The notes under the pieces: generated by a model
The model's input: only the letters and a program-made list of their open reading frames with translations
Database searches by the model: none
Told to the model about the DNA's origin: nothing
Made by a program: the position numbers and the translations under genes
In this document: in pieces, positions 16,626 through 24,600 of the stretch
Position numbering within the stretch: the stretch's first letter is position 1
Layout: each line of letters starts with the position of its first letter
Source: Chryseobacterium gleum
GTDB taxonomy: Bacteria; Bacteroidota; Bacteroidia; Flavobacteriales_D; Crocinitomicaceae
Reading direction: 5' to 3'
DNA: 38,841 bases
Assembly (NCBI GenBank): GCA_943326315.2
Contig: CALPSU020000001.1
Location: 1 to 38,841 of the forward strand

Positions 16626-17432
16626 ATGAAAATAAGAATTATATATATAATACTTTCGGCATTTTTAGTTTTGACAAGTTGTTCAGGATATAATAGTGTT
16701 GTAAAAGGTGATAATTATGAGCGAAAGTTTGAGGTTGCCGGCGAACTTTATGAAAAAAAACAATACATGCGTTCGGTTACATTGTATGAACAAATTTATC
16801 AGCGTGTACCTAAAACTGGAGAAGGTGAGTTAGCTTATTACAGAATTGGGAAAGCATATTATGCAGAGAAAGATTATCATATGGGGGGTTATTATTTAGG
16901 CTCTTTTTACCAACGTTTTCCATTTAGTCCCAAAGCTGAAGAAACATTGTTCTTATCTGCAATTTGTGCGGTTAATAACTCACCGGAATTTTCTTTGGAT
17001 CAGAACGATACTGAATTAGCTATAAATGATTTACAGCAATTTATTAATAAATATCCGAACTCAGATTTAGTCGATTCATGTAATAATGTAATGGATCGAT
17101 TACGTTTTAAATTAGAAACTAAAGATTATAATGTGGTGAAATTATATTCTAAAACAGAAAATTATAAAGCTGCAATTACTACATCAAAAACATTTATGGA
17201 TGATTATCCAGGATCAATTTTTAAAGAAGAAGTAGGTTTTATTTTTGTTAATAATTCTTTCATTTTAACAAAAAACAGTATTGAAGAGAAAAAAAAGCAA
17301 AGAATAGAGGAAACTTTAGAAAGATATCGTAATTTTGTAATTGAATTCCCAAATTCCAAATATAAGAGAGAGGTTAACTCTATAAGCGATTTGATGGAAA
17401 AGGCACTTCAAGAAGTTAATTCTAAAAAATAA
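16626..17432 (+). CDS. bamD: Outer membrane protein assembly factor BamD (lipoprotein)
   Basis: This 268-residue lipoprotein has a hydrophobic signal (IRIIYIILSAFLVLTSC) ending in the lipobox LTSC, followed by TPR-type helical repeats: a GELYEKKQYMRSVTLYEQIY helix pair, then YYRIGKAYYAEKDYHMGGYY and QQFINKYPNSDLVDSC. BamD is the essential lipoprotein of the BAM complex, which inserts beta-barrel proteins into the outer membrane. Length is normal for the family. The neighbours downstream (omega subunit, coaBC, DUF4835, recN) form the order I know from Bacteroidota, which strengthens the call. The start is set by the promoter box just upstream and by the signal peptide. Confidence 0.92.
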   Translation: MKIRIIYIILSAFLVLTSCSGYNSVVKGDNYERKFEVAGELYEKKQYMRSVTLYEQIYQRVPKTGEGELAYYRIGKAYYAEKDYHMGGYYLGSFYQRFPFSPKAEETLFLSAICAVNNSPEFSLDQNDTELAINDLQQFINKYPNSDLVDSCNNVMDRLRFKLETKDYNVVKLYSKTENYKAAITTSKTFMDDYPGSIFKEEVGFIFVNNSFILTKNSIEEKKKQRIEETLERYRNFVIEFPNSKYKREVNSISDLMEKALQEVNSKK

Positions 17433-17438
17433 ACAAGA

Positions 17439-17765
17439 ATGAATTTTAAAAACAGCACTGCAGAACGTTCTACTATTACTAGAGATACTGTTCATATTGA
17501 AAAAGTAACAGGAAACATCTATGAATCTATCGTAGCAATGTCAAGACGTTCTAATCAAATCAGCACAGAGTTGAAAGAAGAGTTGACACAAAAATTGCAA
17601 GAATTTGCATCTTCGACTGATAATTTAGAAGAAATTTTTGAAAATAGAGAACAAATAGAAATCTCTAAATTCTACGAAAAACTTCCGAAACCTGTTTCTA
17701 TGGCTATTGATCAGTTATTGAATGATGAAATTTATGTTCGTCACCCAGAAGTAATTCAAAAATAA
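17439..17765 (+). CDS. rpoZ: DNA-directed RNA polymerase omega subunit (Bacteroidota type)
   Basis: This 108-residue protein matches the Rpb6/omega-like family of Bacteroidota. The conserved segment is GNIYESIVAMSRRSNQISTE, followed by a charged helix and the tail KPVSMAIDQLLNDEIYVRHP. It binds the beta-prime subunit and helps assemble RNA polymerase. It is diverged from E. coli omega, so the call depends on the family pattern and on its fixed place between bamD (6-base gap) and coaBC (9-base gap). Confidence 0.85.
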   Translation: MNFKNSTAERSTITRDTVHIEKVTGNIYESIVAMSRRSNQISTELKEELTQKLQEFASSTDNLEEIFENREQIEISKFYEKLPKPVSMAIDQLLNDEIYVRHPEVIQK

Positions 17766-17774
17766 AACAAAAAA

Positions 17775-18971
17775 ATGCAAGGGAAACGCATTCTTCTAGG
17801 TATTACAGGAGGAATAGCAGCTTATAAAATTGCATCCTTAATAAGATTATTAATAAAATCAGGGGCAGAAGTCAAATGTATTTTGACTCCTGCCTCTTGT
17901 GATTTTATAAGTCCACTAACTGTAGCTACTTTATCTAAAAACCCTGTAGGCATAGAATTTTGGGATAAGAGCGATGGTTCTTGGACAAACCATGTAGAAT
18001 ATGGATTATGGGCAGATGTTTTTTTAATTGCTCCACTAACTGCCAATACACTTCATAAATTGGCGACTGGAGGTTGTGACAACTTACTTTTAGCGACATA
18101 TCTTTCAATGAAATGTCCTGTTATAGTTGCGCCAGCAATGGATTTAGATATGTATATTCACCCTTCGACTACACGAAATTTAGAGCTTCTACGTTTGGAT
18201 GGAGTTAAAATTATTCCTGCTGAATCTGGAGAATTAGCAAGTGGTTTGATTGGTCAAGGAAGAATGGCAGAACCTGAAAATTTATTTACTTTTTTAGAAT
18301 CGTTTTTCTCAAAATCTAATGTTTTTGCAGGAAAAAAGTTTTTAATAACAGCCGGCCCAACATACGAATCAATTGATCCAGTTCGTTTTATTGGGAATCA
18401 TTCCTCAGGTAAAATGGGGTACGCATTAGCTTCAAACATTCTTGAAAAAGGAGGGGAAGTACTTCTGATCTCAGGTCCAACAAAATTAGATATTAAACAT
18501 GAAAACCTTACCTTGATAAAGGTACAGTCTGCACAAAATATGTTAGATGCAGTTCAATTAAATTGGTCAAAATCAGATGTTGGAATCTTTTCAGCTGCGG
18601 TTGCGGATTACAGACCTTCAACAATTGCGAATCAGAAAATAAAAAAGGGTGAAGACAGTTTAACAATTGAATTGATTAAAAATCCAGATATTTTGGATTG
18701 GGCAGGATCTACTAAATCAGAGGATCAATGTCTTATTGGATTTGCATTAGAAACAAACGATGGTAAACAATACGCTGAAGATAAGTTGCGTCGAAAGAAT
18801 TTGAATTTCATTGTATTGAACTCATTAGAAGATCATGGCGCAGGGTTTGGTCACGATACAAATAAAATTTCAATTTTAGATAATCACAATAATTTCACTA
18901 GCTTTGAGTTAAAGACTAAAGTGGATGTTGCAGATGACATCGTTAAGTATTTTCAAACCTATTTGAAATGA
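17775..18971 (+). CDS. coaBC: Bifunctional phosphopantothenoylcysteine decarboxylase/synthetase CoaBC
   Basis: This 398-residue enzyme performs two steps of coenzyme A synthesis: joining cysteine to 4'-phosphopantothenate (CoaB) and decarboxylating the product (CoaC). The N-terminal flavoprotein domain shows GITGGIAAYK, the catalytic His73 in NHVEYGLWAD and APLTANTLHKLATG. The C-terminal synthetase domain shows GPTYESIDPVRFIGNHSSGK near residue 195 and a KIKKGEDS-type lysine region. Two CoaC active-site positions differ from E. coli: the PAMN asparagine is Asp123 (PAMDLDM), and the cysteine of ACGxxGxGR is Ser156 (ASGLIGQGR). The stop overlaps the next start by four bases. Confidence 0.93.
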   Translation: MQGKRILLGITGGIAAYKIASLIRLLIKSGAEVKCILTPASCDFISPLTVATLSKNPVGIEFWDKSDGSWTNHVEYGLWADVFLIAPLTANTLHKLATGGCDNLLLATYLSMKCPVIVAPAMDLDMYIHPSTTRNLELLRLDGVKIIPAESGELASGLIGQGRMAEPENLFTFLESFFSKSNVFAGKKFLITAGPTYESIDPVRFIGNHSSGKMGYALASNILEKGGEVLLISGPTKLDIKHENLTLIKVQSAQNMLDAVQLNWSKSDVGIFSAAVADYRPSTIANQKIKKGEDSLTIELIKNPDILDWAGSTKSEDQCLIGFALETNDGKQYAEDKLRRKNLNFIVLNSLEDHGAGFGHDTNKISILDNHNNFTSFELKTKVDVADDIVKYFQTYLK

Positions 18972-19888
18972 ATTTTTTAAAAATTATTTTTTGTTTATTT
19001 TTTGTTGGATTAAATGTCAACACTTCTTTTTCTCAAGAATTTAATTGTCAAGTATCTTATATTTTGGAAGCAAAAGTAGAAGCTTCAACAGCGGATAAAG
19101 CTTTATTAGAGCAATTAAAAACAGCAATGTATGAGTTTATGAATAACCAGCAATGGACAAATGATAAATTCAAAACAGAAGAAAGGATTAATTGTCAAAT
19201 ACAATTTCAAATAACAGCGATTCCTTCATTCGGACAATTTAATGGATCCATGCAAATTCAGTCTACAAGGCCAGCGTTGAATTCATCCTATAACACAACT
19301 TTATTTAATTTTGACGATACTGAAATACAAGTTAATTATACAGGAGGAACTGCATTAATATTACCTAAAAATGGATATAGAGATAACTTAAGTTCTTTAC
19401 TTGCGTTTTATGGATATTTTATTTTAGGAATGGATTATGATTCATTTTCACTAAAAGGCGGAACTCCATATTTTACACAGGCGCAACAAATTGTTTCAAA
19501 TGCGCAGCTTTCAGGGGGCGCTGGATGGCAATCAAATGAATCTGGGAAAGGAAAAAGAAATAGGTATTGGTTAGTTGATAATATCCTACATCAATTGTTT
19601 GAGCCTTTGAGAGAATGTAATTACGAATATCATAGAAAAGGAATAGATGTATTAAATGAAGATAAGGCAAAAGGAAGAAAAGCGATTTCAGCTGCTATAT
19701 TAAAATTAGATAAAATATCTTCAACTAGACCAAATTCAATCAATGTTTTGAATTTTTGTCAAGCAAAAGTTACCGAATTAAAGAATTTATATATCGATGC
19801 TGATCCAAAGGAAAAAACAGAAATTGTGAATCTTTTAAAGAAAATAGATCCGGCAAATTCATCTAAATACGAACAAATCTTAAATTAA
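18968..19888 (+). CDS. DUF4835 family exported protein (PorD-like in some annotations)
   Basis: This 306-residue protein has a signal peptide (IIFCLFFVGLNVNTSFSQ) and the DUF4835 pattern: an N-terminal FNCQVSYILEAKVEAST, a NDKFKTEERINCQIQFQIT strand pair and YGYFILGMDYDSFSLKGG in the middle. The family is confined to Bacteroidota and almost always lies between coaBC and recN, as here. Some annotations, as I recall, link it to type IX secretion under the name PorD; that is not checked. Its start overlaps coaBC by four bases and its stop overlaps recN by one, so it is translated as part of the operon. The function is not established from this sequence. Confidence 0.88.
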   Translation: MNFLKIIFCLFFVGLNVNTSFSQEFNCQVSYILEAKVEASTADKALLEQLKTAMYEFMNNQQWTNDKFKTEERINCQIQFQITAIPSFGQFNGSMQIQSTRPALNSSYNTTLFNFDDTEIQVNYTGGTALILPKNGYRDNLSSLLAFYGYFILGMDYDSFSLKGGTPYFTQAQQIVSNAQLSGGAGWQSNESGKGKRNRYWLVDNILHQLFEPLRECNYEYHRKGIDVLNEDKAKGRKAISAAILKLDKISSTRPNSINVLNFCQAKVTELKNLYIDADPKEKTEIVNLLKKIDPANSSKYEQILN

Positions 19889-21537
19889 TGCTTTCTACTT
19901 TACGTATTCAAAACTTTGCATTGATTGACTTTGTAGAGTTAGATTTTAAAAAAGGTTACACTACTCTTACAGGAGAAACAGGTTCGGGGAAATCGATTCT
20001 CTTAGGTGCCTTAAATTTAATTTTAGGTGAAAGAGCAGATTTTTCAGTTATTGGTCCTGCGACAGATAAAGCTATAGTTGAAGCTGAATTTGAATTAGCA
20101 AATTTTCATTTGGAATCTTTTTTTCAATCCAACGATATCGATAGTTTAAACCCGACAATTATTCGTAGAGAAATCAATAGTCAAGGTCGTTCAAGAGCTT
20201 TTATTAACGATACTCCAGTTCAATTAGTAGTTTTAAAAGAGTTGACAGAACAATTGGTTCATATTCATTCTCAACATAATACATTAGAACTTAGAAAAGC
20301 AGATTTTCAAATTGAATTATTAGATACTTTGTCTGGCTTGGATGAGTTACGGCAAGAATATAATCTGAAATTTAAAAATTGGAATTCAGAGCGAAAAATT
20401 TTGATTCAATTAAAAGATAAACTAGCAGTTTCTTTGCAACAGACTGATTATAATCGTTTTCAATTAGAAGAGTTAGAAGAATTACATTTAGAAAAACATA
20501 ATTATCAGGATTTAGAATTAGAGTTAACTCGAAACGAAAATGTCGATAATTTAAAATTAACTTTAAGTTCGATTGTTTCAGCAATTGAAAGTGAAGATGG
20601 AGCTTCTGGAACCTTAAGGAAATTAAAATCTATACTAGAAAAATCAAAAGGAGTTGATGCGACTGTAGATGAATTAGCTCAACGAATTCAGTCTTCTTTA
20701 ATTGAATTACAAGACATTTCAGGTGAAGCAGAAAATTATTTAGATAAAATTGAAATAAATCCTGAAAGATTAAACGAATTAACGCTTTTGATTGATCATT
20801 ATAATAGAGTTCTTAGAAAACATAATTTTTCAAACCAAGATCAACTTATTGTTTTAAAAGAGAATTTATCTTTGGGTTTAGATGATACTAGTGAGCTTCA
20901 AGAATTGATAGAATCGAAAACTAAAGAATTAGAAATACTAAAGTCTAGTTCAATTCTTTTGGCAAATACTCTTCACGAAAAACGAATTTCAGAGGCTAAA
21001 TCATCAGAGAAAGCTGTGAAAGAGCTTTTGTCCGATTTGAAAATGCCAGATACGCAATTTCTTTTCGATTTTTTAAAGCGCGATGAATTAAATAACCACG
21101 GTTGCACAGATGTGAAAATGTTATTCTCACCTAATAAAGGTATGGTTCCTGTTAGTATTGAAAAAGCTGCAAGCGGAGGAGAATTGTCGCGATTGATGCT
21201 TGCATTGCAGAATTTAGTATCTTCTAAAAAGCAATTACCGACAATTATTTTTGACGAAATAGATACTGGAGTTTCAGGAGATGTTGCTCAAAAAATAGGT
21301 GTTTTATTGAAAAGAATGGGAGCAAATTTACAACTTATTGCAATTACACATTTACCACAAGTAGCAGGTAAAGCGGATTATCATTTTAAAGTTGAGAAAT
21401 CCCATAAAGAGAATAGAACCTTAACCAGTGTTAGTATTTTAAATGAGACTGAAAGAGTAGAAGAGATAGCTAGATTAATGAGTGGTGAAGAAATTAACGA
21501 AGCGGCACTTTTAAATGCCAAGGCTTTGATGTCTTGA
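19888..21537 (+). CDS. recN: DNA repair protein RecN
   Basis: This 549-residue SMC-like ATPase acts early in recombinational repair of double-strand breaks. Walker A (GETGSGKS) is at residues 29-36, two coiled-coil arms span roughly residues 150-380, and the C-terminal head has the ABC signature AASGGELSRLML and Walker B (PTIIFDEIDTGVSG), then the ITHLPQVAGKADYHF switch. Length is standard. It is the last gene of the operon; the next 297 bases hold a small minus-strand frame and the promoter of the GSCFA gene. I found no convincing terminator behind it. Confidence 0.95.
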   Translation: MLSTLRIQNFALIDFVELDFKKGYTTLTGETGSGKSILLGALNLILGERADFSVIGPATDKAIVEAEFELANFHLESFFQSNDIDSLNPTIIRREINSQGRSRAFINDTPVQLVVLKELTEQLVHIHSQHNTLELRKADFQIELLDTLSGLDELRQEYNLKFKNWNSERKILIQLKDKLAVSLQQTDYNRFQLEELEELHLEKHNYQDLELELTRNENVDNLKLTLSSIVSAIESEDGASGTLRKLKSILEKSKGVDATVDELAQRIQSSLIELQDISGEAENYLDKIEINPERLNELTLLIDHYNRVLRKHNFSNQDQLIVLKENLSLGLDDTSELQELIESKTKELEILKSSSILLANTLHEKRISEAKSSEKAVKELLSDLKMPDTQFLFDFLKRDELNNHGCTDVKMLFSPNKGMVPVSIEKAASGGELSRLMLALQNLVSSKKQLPTIIFDEIDTGVSGDVAQKIGVLLKRMGANLQLIAITHLPQVAGKADYHFKVEKSHKENRTLTSVSILNETERVEEIARLMSGEEINEAALLNAKALMS

Positions 21538-21552
21538 TTTTTAATTGTTAGT

Positions 21553-21681
21553 TTAGAAAATTAATTTAATTAAATAAGATATTTTATCAAAAAAAGAAAC
21601 AGCTAATACCATTAATAATATAAGCACTAACAATACTCTTTTTCTTCGTTTTAGCCTTGTATTTACATATTCATTTTCCAT
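21553..21681 (-). CDS. Putative 42-residue single-pass membrane protein
   Basis: A short minus-strand frame encodes a basic N-terminus (NTRLKRRKR), one strongly hydrophobic helix (VLLVLILLMVLAVSFF) and a short tail ending IKLIF. The charge pattern is that of an N-in membrane protein by the positive-inside rule. It sits in the otherwise empty gap between recN and the GSCFA gene, tail-to-tail with recN. GACATTTG about 40 bases upstream differs from the -7 box by one base. I do not recognise a family. Small proteins of this kind are easily missed, but a chance frame cannot be excluded. Confidence 0.45.
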   Translation of the reverse strand: MENEYVNTRLKRRKRVLLVLILLMVLAVSFFDKISYLIKLIF

Positions 21682-21792
21682 AATGAGTGATGTTTTTAAA
21701 CTTGAGAAGACAAATGTCTATTCAAGCCCAAAATTAATTATTGCTCTCCTAAAAGTCAATATTATCCCTATAACTTTATAGATAAAAAATGT

Positions 21793-21800
21793 TAAATTTG
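21793..21800 (+). promoter_or_regulatory. -7 box TAAATTTG of the GSCFA gene
   Basis: An exact TAnnTTTG match lies 34 bases before the ATG at 21835. No clear -33 TTTG is seen. It indicates that this gene is transcribed separately from recN. Confidence 0.5.
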
Positions 21801-21834
21801 GCACTTTACTTTAATTATTTAGTTTTTTGCTAAT

Positions 21835-22773
21835 ATGAATTTTAAACTCAATTTTGAAATACAACCTTCTGATTTTAGTATTCGGCATGGAGATGGAATT
21901 ATCTTTTTAGGGAGTTGTTTTTCAGATGAAATTGCTTTAAAAGCCAAGAATAGTGGGATGAAAGTTGCTTCAAATCCTTTTGGTACTGTTTTTCATCCAA
22001 CATTATTAAGCAGATTTATTAGAGAATCTATAGTAGGGGTTGAGCAGGAGAGAGTTTTTTTAAGAAATGATATTTATTTATCTTGGGATGCCAACAGTAC
22101 CGTATTTAATTTTTCGAAAGAAGAATTGAATGTAAAATTAAAAGCATTACGAAATGATTTTGTTTCAAACTTAAAAATTTCTAAAGTTGTTTACATCACT
22201 TTTGGAACAGCTTGGGGGTATAGATTAATAGAAAATGATCAATTAGTAGCCAATTGTCATAAGCTACCAAGTGTAAAATTTGAAAAAGAGTTATCCGAAA
22301 TTAATGTTTTATATAGCGAGTGGATTCAAACTATTCAATTAATTAAATCTGTAAATCCTACAATCGAAATTGTGTTTACAGTTAGCCCTGTTCGTCATAT
22401 TCGGGATGGTTTAATTGAAAATAATCAAAGTAAAGCTATACTGATTGAACTTGTAAGAATGTTAACCTTAGATTTTGAGAATCATTATTTTCCGTCTTAT
22501 GAGATTGTAATAGATGAATTGAGAGATTATCGCTTCTATAAATTAGATCGGATTCATCCATCTGAAGAGGCTATTGAATATGTATGGAAAAGCTTTGAAA
22601 AAATGTATTTCGATGAAAAAACAATTTTATTAAATCAAAAAGTTTCAAATTTTAGAAAATCTTTATCTCATAGAAGTATTCACAATGGATCTAAAGAAGA
22701 TATCAACCATAAAAGAAATATTCAAAAGCAATTAAATGAATTTTTAGAACAAAATACAGAAATTATTTTTTGA
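21835..22773 (+). CDS. GSCFA domain-containing protein
   Basis: This 312-residue cytoplasmic protein carries the GSCFA domain, named after its motif and seen here as FLGSCFSDEIALKAK near residue 27, with SNPFGTVFHP following. Other family marks are VVYITFGTAWGYR near residue 118, VFTVSPVRHIRDGLIENNQSK near residue 180 and the C-terminal YRFYKLDRIHPSEEAIEYVW, whose DxxH resembles the catalytic pair of SGNH hydrolases. The family is common in Bacteroidota, but its substrate is not known to me. It ends exactly where the convergent anti-sigma gene ends, with no base between the two stop codons. Confidence 0.88.
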   Translation: MNFKLNFEIQPSDFSIRHGDGIIFLGSCFSDEIALKAKNSGMKVASNPFGTVFHPTLLSRFIRESIVGVEQERVFLRNDIYLSWDANSTVFNFSKEELNVKLKALRNDFVSNLKISKVVYITFGTAWGYRLIENDQLVANCHKLPSVKFEKELSEINVLYSEWIQTIQLIKSVNPTIEIVFTVSPVRHIRDGLIENNQSKAILIELVRMLTLDFENHYFPSYEIVIDELRDYRFYKLDRIHPSEEAIEYVWKSFEKMYFDEKTILLNQKVSNFRKSLSHRSIHNGSKEDINHKRNIQKQLNEFLEQNTEIIF

Positions 22774-23862
22774 TTACATTCTTAATATTATCCCTTTGTA
22801 TATTGAGTTTTCACCTGGTTCTGGATTGTAAATAGTAACTTTCCATAAACAGTTTTCGCCTTGAGGCACCATATTACCTGTTCTTATATCGATACCATCC
22901 CAAGGTTGATTAGCATCATTGGTTTGGTATATTATCCCACCATTTTTAGCGTCTAAAATCACCATCGTGAATTGGGTATTTCTTTCGGTTAATGCGAATG
23001 GTATAAAAGTATTGATTTTAGAATTATTTTCATTTGGGCTAAATGCATCAACTGCTAGTAAATTATAATCGCTATTTATTGTAATGTTTTTTGTTTCAGT
23101 AGAACTTTGCCCACTTTGATTAGTAGTCGTTAATGAGATTGAATAAGTTCCTTTTTTGAAGTAATGCAATTCAACTTCTTTCGATTTTTGCTGAATTACT
23201 TTATTATTGGAAGTCCATTCATAGTTTACAGCTGTATTGCTCGATTTAACTTTAATAGAAGGTAATCCTTTTTCATAATAGATTTCATTTTCAATATCGA
23301 AATCAGTCTTAATATTCGATTCATTTTTGTTTTCATTGTTTGAAGGAGAAATAATATCCGTATTTTTTTCTTGAGGTTGAATATTTTTCGAGTCACTAGT
23401 ATTTATTTTCTCTTTATAAATAAGATTAATGTTTGAATTTTCTTTTTTATCAATCGAATTGATCACAATTGCATTTGGATTTTTTGAATCATTTGTTTTT
23501 TCAATCGCGCTATTGTTTTTGACACTAGTATTAATTAATTCAGTTGATTTTTGAGATACATTTTTACCATTATCGTTTTTCTGATCATTCGTATTTGTTT
23601 GTTTGATTCTCTTAGGTAATTCGGAAGTGTTTTTTGAAATCACTTTTTGATTAGTAGAATTCGAAGTTTTGAAAACGTATATTCCAGAAATGGTAGTTGC
23701 TATTATTAGCATAGAAGTTAACCACCACTTTGTGTTTGATTTTCTCGAAGTTGGCATTTTTTTATCCAATTCTTTGCTTAAGGAAGTCCAAGCATTTGCA
23801 TCATACGAAAATTCGTGATTTGCAAATTTGTCTTGAATATTTTTATCAAAGTTTGTTTTCAT
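22774..23862 (-). CDS. Putative anti-sigma factor with PKD and T9SS type B-like C-terminal domains
   Basis: This 362-residue protein follows an ECF sigma gene by 5 bases. Residues 1-46 are a short cytoplasmic part with no zinc-finger anti-sigma signature, residues 47-65 are one membrane helix (WLTSMLIIATTISGIYVF), and residues 66-195 are a low-complexity N/K/S-rich linker. Residues 200-263 look like a PKD domain (NYEWTSNNKVIQQKSK, YSISLTTTNQSG). Residues 268-362 match the gliding-motility-associated/T9SS type B C-terminal pattern (VDAFSPNENN, WDGIDIRTG, VPQGEN, YKGIILRM). The order sigma-then-membrane-protein suggests an anti-sigma role, inferred from context. The type B-like domain normally marks proteins exported across the outer membrane, yet here it hangs on an inner-membrane anchor. 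Confidence 0.7.
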   Translation of the reverse strand: MKTNFDKNIQDKFANHEFSYDANAWTSLSKELDKKMPTSRKSNTKWWLTSMLIIATTISGIYVFKTSNSTNQKVISKNTSELPKRIKQTNTNDQKNDNGKNVSQKSTELINTSVKNNSAIEKTNDSKNPNAIVINSIDKKENSNINLIYKEKINTSDSKNIQPQEKNTDIISPSNNENKNESNIKTDFDIENEIYYEKGLPSIKVKSSNTAVNYEWTSNNKVIQQKSKEVELHYFKKGTYSISLTTTNQSGQSSTETKNITINSDYNLLAVDAFSPNENNSKINTFIPFALTERNTQFTMVILDAKNGGIIYQTNDANQPWDGIDIRTGNMVPQGENCLWKVTIYNPEPGENSIYKGIILRM

Positions 23863-23867
23863 TCTAT

Positions 23868-24530
23868 TTACAATAGATTAACTAATTTATTTTCAATTAA
23901 TTTTTGAATATTAACTTTTGCTTTTGATAGATTAGATTTTGAAGTACCTTCACTTATCCCTAATATTTCAGCGATTTCTTTATGGGAGTAATTTTCAATT
24001 ACAAACATATTGAAAACAGTTCTGTATGCTGGAGATAATTGTTGAATTGCTGCCATTATCACCTCTGTTTTTACCTCTGATAATTGGATATTTTCCAATT
24101 CTTCCATTGGGTCTGTGCTACCTAACTTAAAGTCATTGTCATTATCTGTTAAAAAAGGATCTTTTTTAGATTTTCGAATATAGTCTATAGCTGTGTTTAC
24201 AACTATTCGTCTTAGCCAACCTTCAAAAGAACCTGAATTATCAAATAAATTTAATTTTTCAAAAACTTTGATAAAACTATCTTGAACAATTTCTTGTGCG
24301 GTATCTCTGTCGTGTGTGTAACGCATTGAAATACTTAGCATTTTACCATAAAAAAGTTTAAATAATTGTTCTTGTGACTTTCTATCATTTCGTAAACAGC
24401 CAGTTATAAACCCTTTTATTTTGTCTTTGTCTTCCACAATTCTATCAGTTGTATGACGTGTTGCTTTTGATATGGTTGCCTTTTCTCCTTCTTTAATGAG
24501 AAATACTTTATTTTCCATACAAAATAACAC
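23868..24530 (-). CDS. RNA polymerase sigma factor, ECF subfamily (sigma-70 family)
   Basis: This protein of about 220 residues has region 2 (FKLFYGKMLSISMRY, DTAQEIVQDSFIKVFEKL and FEGWLRRIVVNTAIDYIRK) and region 4 (LSPAYRTVFNMFVIENYSHK and EIAEILGISEGTSKSNLSKA), the two domains of ECF sigma factors. The N-terminal 40 residues are longer than usual. The start is uncertain: ATG at 24530 or 24518. It is divergent from mdh, 70 bases away, and co-directional with the membrane protein behind it, an arrangement typical of a sigma/anti-sigma pair answering envelope signals. Confidence 0.9.
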   Translation of the reverse strand: MLFCMENKVFLIKEGEKATISKATRHTTDRIVEDKDKIKGFITGCLRNDRKSQEQLFKLFYGKMLSISMRYTHDRDTAQEIVQDSFIKVFEKLNLFDNSGSFEGWLRRIVVNTAIDYIRKSKKDPFLTDNDNDFKLGSTDPMEELENIQLSEVKTEVIMAAIQQLSPAYRTVFNMFVIENYSHKEIAEILGISEGTSKSNLSKAKVNIQKLIENKLVNLL

Positions 24531-24550
24531 ATTTTTATTTTCAAATTGTT

Positions 24551-24558
24551 TACTTTTG
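24551..24558 (+). promoter_or_regulatory. -7 box TACTTTTG of mdh
   Basis: An exact TAnnTTTG match lies in the 70-base divergent region between the sigma gene and mdh, 42 bases before the mdh ATG at 24601. It argues that an in-frame upstream extension from 24472 is not part of the protein. Confidence 0.55.
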
Positions 24559-24600
24559 ACGCAGATTATATTTTATTTAGATATTCAAAATAACAAAGAA

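Noticed and set aside
24472..24600. An N-terminal extension of malate dehydrogenase
   Set aside because: The extension overlaps the sigma gene and the mdh promoter box, and the enzyme's Rossmann fold starts right at the downstream ATG (MKVTVVGAGN).
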